DNA of 64,000 nucleotides, taken from positions 10,659,001-10,723,000 of the forward strand of contig CM075351.1 in NCBI GenBank assembly GCA_037693485.1, written 5' to 3'. The notes beneath the pieces were generated by a model that saw only the letters and a list, made by a program, of their open reading frames with translations, was not told the DNA's origin and did not search any database. The translations under genes were made by a program, and so were the position numbers. The first letter of the stretch is position 1, and the number at the start of each line of letters is the position of its first letter. Source of the stretch: Kitagawia praeruptora (Eukaryota; Streptophyta; Magnoliopsida; Apiales; Apiaceae). This document shows positions 62,621 to 64,000 of this stretch, in pieces.

Positions 62621-64000
62621 ATAAACGATATCAGATTAAGAAAAATAGCACTTTTATTTTCTCCGAGATTTTCCTAGGCACTGAAGGATTTAAGGATTTA
62701 ATAAAGAAATTTGAGGAATTTAAATTCAAGAATTATAAAAGAGGATTGAGAATGGTAGTATAAATATTAAGAAGGTTTCCGGTAAAACCCTAACAAGAAA
62801 TACTTGAGATTTTTCTCCGAACGATCAATGAAATTAAGTAATAATCGGACAAAGAAACAAGCAGAAAACCAAGAGACAAGCATGTGCAAGTGGATGGAGT
62901 AAGGAACCAAGTTACAAAGGTAACTAGCATACTTAGAAACCAACCAAGTACTTAGCTTAATCTTGTCATCAAACCACAAGATCACTACACATGTCCACCT
63001 AAATTGCATCATGCATGACCACATCACTTTATTAAAGTGACTATATGCTAGATATTATCCAAGTGCATCACAATAATGCAAGATGAGAGCTAGAACAAAG
63101 CAAACAAACACCATTCTCTTCCATTTAGCAACATTCGGCCAAACAGACAGCAGCCCAGAAAAATGGGCATATCTCCTTCATTTCTCAATGAAAGTTTGCA
63201 TTCTATATCTTGTTGGAAAGGTATTGAAATTCTCTACAACTCTTCTTCAGGAGCCTCATCCAGAAAAGTAGTGTAAGGACCTTGTTTGTCCTGTTCTTTC
63301 AACTGGGGTATAGTAACTCCGAAAATTTCTAAGTATGTTCTTGATGTTTCTTGTTAGTTAAAGGTTGTTAAGAATGATCTAAGGATTGTTATTGAATAAT
63401 CAAGCTTCAAGGAAGGTATGAAAATCAAGAACCCTTAGTTATACTTTGATCTCTATGGATGTTTTGATGATAATAAGATGATGAGATGTTAGTAAGTATA
63501 GATCCATGTAATTGGAGTTGTTTGTTGTTGTTGTTTGGGCCATGATCAAACTTTGGTGGAAATGACTTGTTCTTGATATATCATGGTTTAGTTTAGATGA
63601 TGAACTTGAGATTTTGATGTGTTGGTTGATTTGATGATGTTTGGATCAAAGGATTAATTTGGGAATCGTTAGTTTATAGCCGTTATAATGTCCGATTTTC
63701 AATCCCATGTTTTTTGTGTAACATTCGGACTCAAACACCCCACTGATTATATTCACCACTGCCATGATAAGATAGTTCATGTTATAAGCTTCGATTCGAT
63801 ATAAAGATCGTATGAAATGGATAAACGGTTTAGGAGAAACGACCGTTTTAGTAAACGACGTTTACGAAAACCAAACTATACACATGGTACCACTTTGAAG
63901 CTAGATTTAAAACCCCTTAAAGGATGTTATGAGATGTGAAACTTTTTTGTAAGATACTGGCAACATCTAGGGAGGCTCTCTAAAAGATTTCGTGTTAAAT
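62621..64000. other. AT-rich DNA, no gene recognised; possibly part of another LTR
   Basis: No domain-bearing frame. Phrases such as CCGGTAAAACCCTAACAAG, AAAATGGGCATATCTCC and CAATGAAAGTTTGCATTC resemble untranslated or U5 sequence of long plant gypsy LTRs, but no terminus or partner copy is inside the window, so this is only a suspicion. Confidence 0.35.

Overview
The window is plant nuclear DNA, most likely from a eudicot; I cannot name the species. Almost all of it is transposable element, and every element belongs to a plant lineage: Athila-like Ty3/gypsy with a tRNA-Asp-type primer site, Sirevirus-like Ty1/copia with an initiator-Met primer site, a Tekay/Del-like chromovirus and an L1-type LINE. 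I found no complete ordinary host gene. The only candidate host sequence is one short 3'-exon-like stretch at about 11,771-11,943.

Left part (1-9,573), minus-strand elements in a LINE. The 3' end of a LINE (8,229-9,573, plus) is cut by the 5' LTR (6,939-8,228) of an Athila-like element. The gag of that element (5,446-6,801, continuing at 1,850-1,983) is interrupted twice: by a 3.45-kb solo LTR (1,989-5,440, target duplication TTATG) and by a second copy of the same family (LTR 584-1,849, gag running off the left edge). The solo LTR carries nine modules on the plus strand that each match the plant snRNA promoter layout, an RTCCCACATCG-type element followed 31-33 bp later by a TATA box.

Middle-left (9,574-16,710). 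AT-rich DNA with small tandem duplications and the exon-like stretch is followed by the 3.34-kb LTR and a deleted pol remnant of a minus-strand chromovirus (12,648-16,660). A pyrimidine tract at about 16,650-16,715 joins this remnant to the next element.

Right part (16,711-62,620), a four-level nest resolved by target duplications. A Sirevirus-like fragment (Copia-2, 60,204-62,620) was hit by a minus-strand non-autonomous Athila-like element (E4, pieces 56,228-60,203 and 16,711-17,220). E4 was hit by an Athila-like element (E2, 17,221-56,227, duplication ATCCC). E2 was hit in its protease region by a related element (E3, 20,808-47,514, duplication CAAAG). E3 was hit in its 5' LTR by a 14.7-kb Sirevirus-like element (Copia-1, 22,256-36,945, duplication CTTGT). 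LTR similarity fits this order: the Copia-1 LTRs look identical, the E3 LTRs differ at one site I noticed, and the E2 LTRs at about fourteen.

Functionally, E3 and Copia-1 are nearly complete. E3 has one gag-pol frame with a single internal stop and an intact third ORF. Copia-1 has gag, an uninterrupted 1,117-codon pol and an uninterrupted 1,329-codon third ORF. In both, a motif-dense inverted-repeat region and a TATA-like box lie between pol and the third ORF. In three Athila-like elements a pair of hairpins follows the upstream stop codon by 11-15 nt, with compensatory base changes between copies. These noncoding structures are the main unexplained signals in the window. Positions 62,621-64,000 hold AT-rich sequence that may belong to another LTR.
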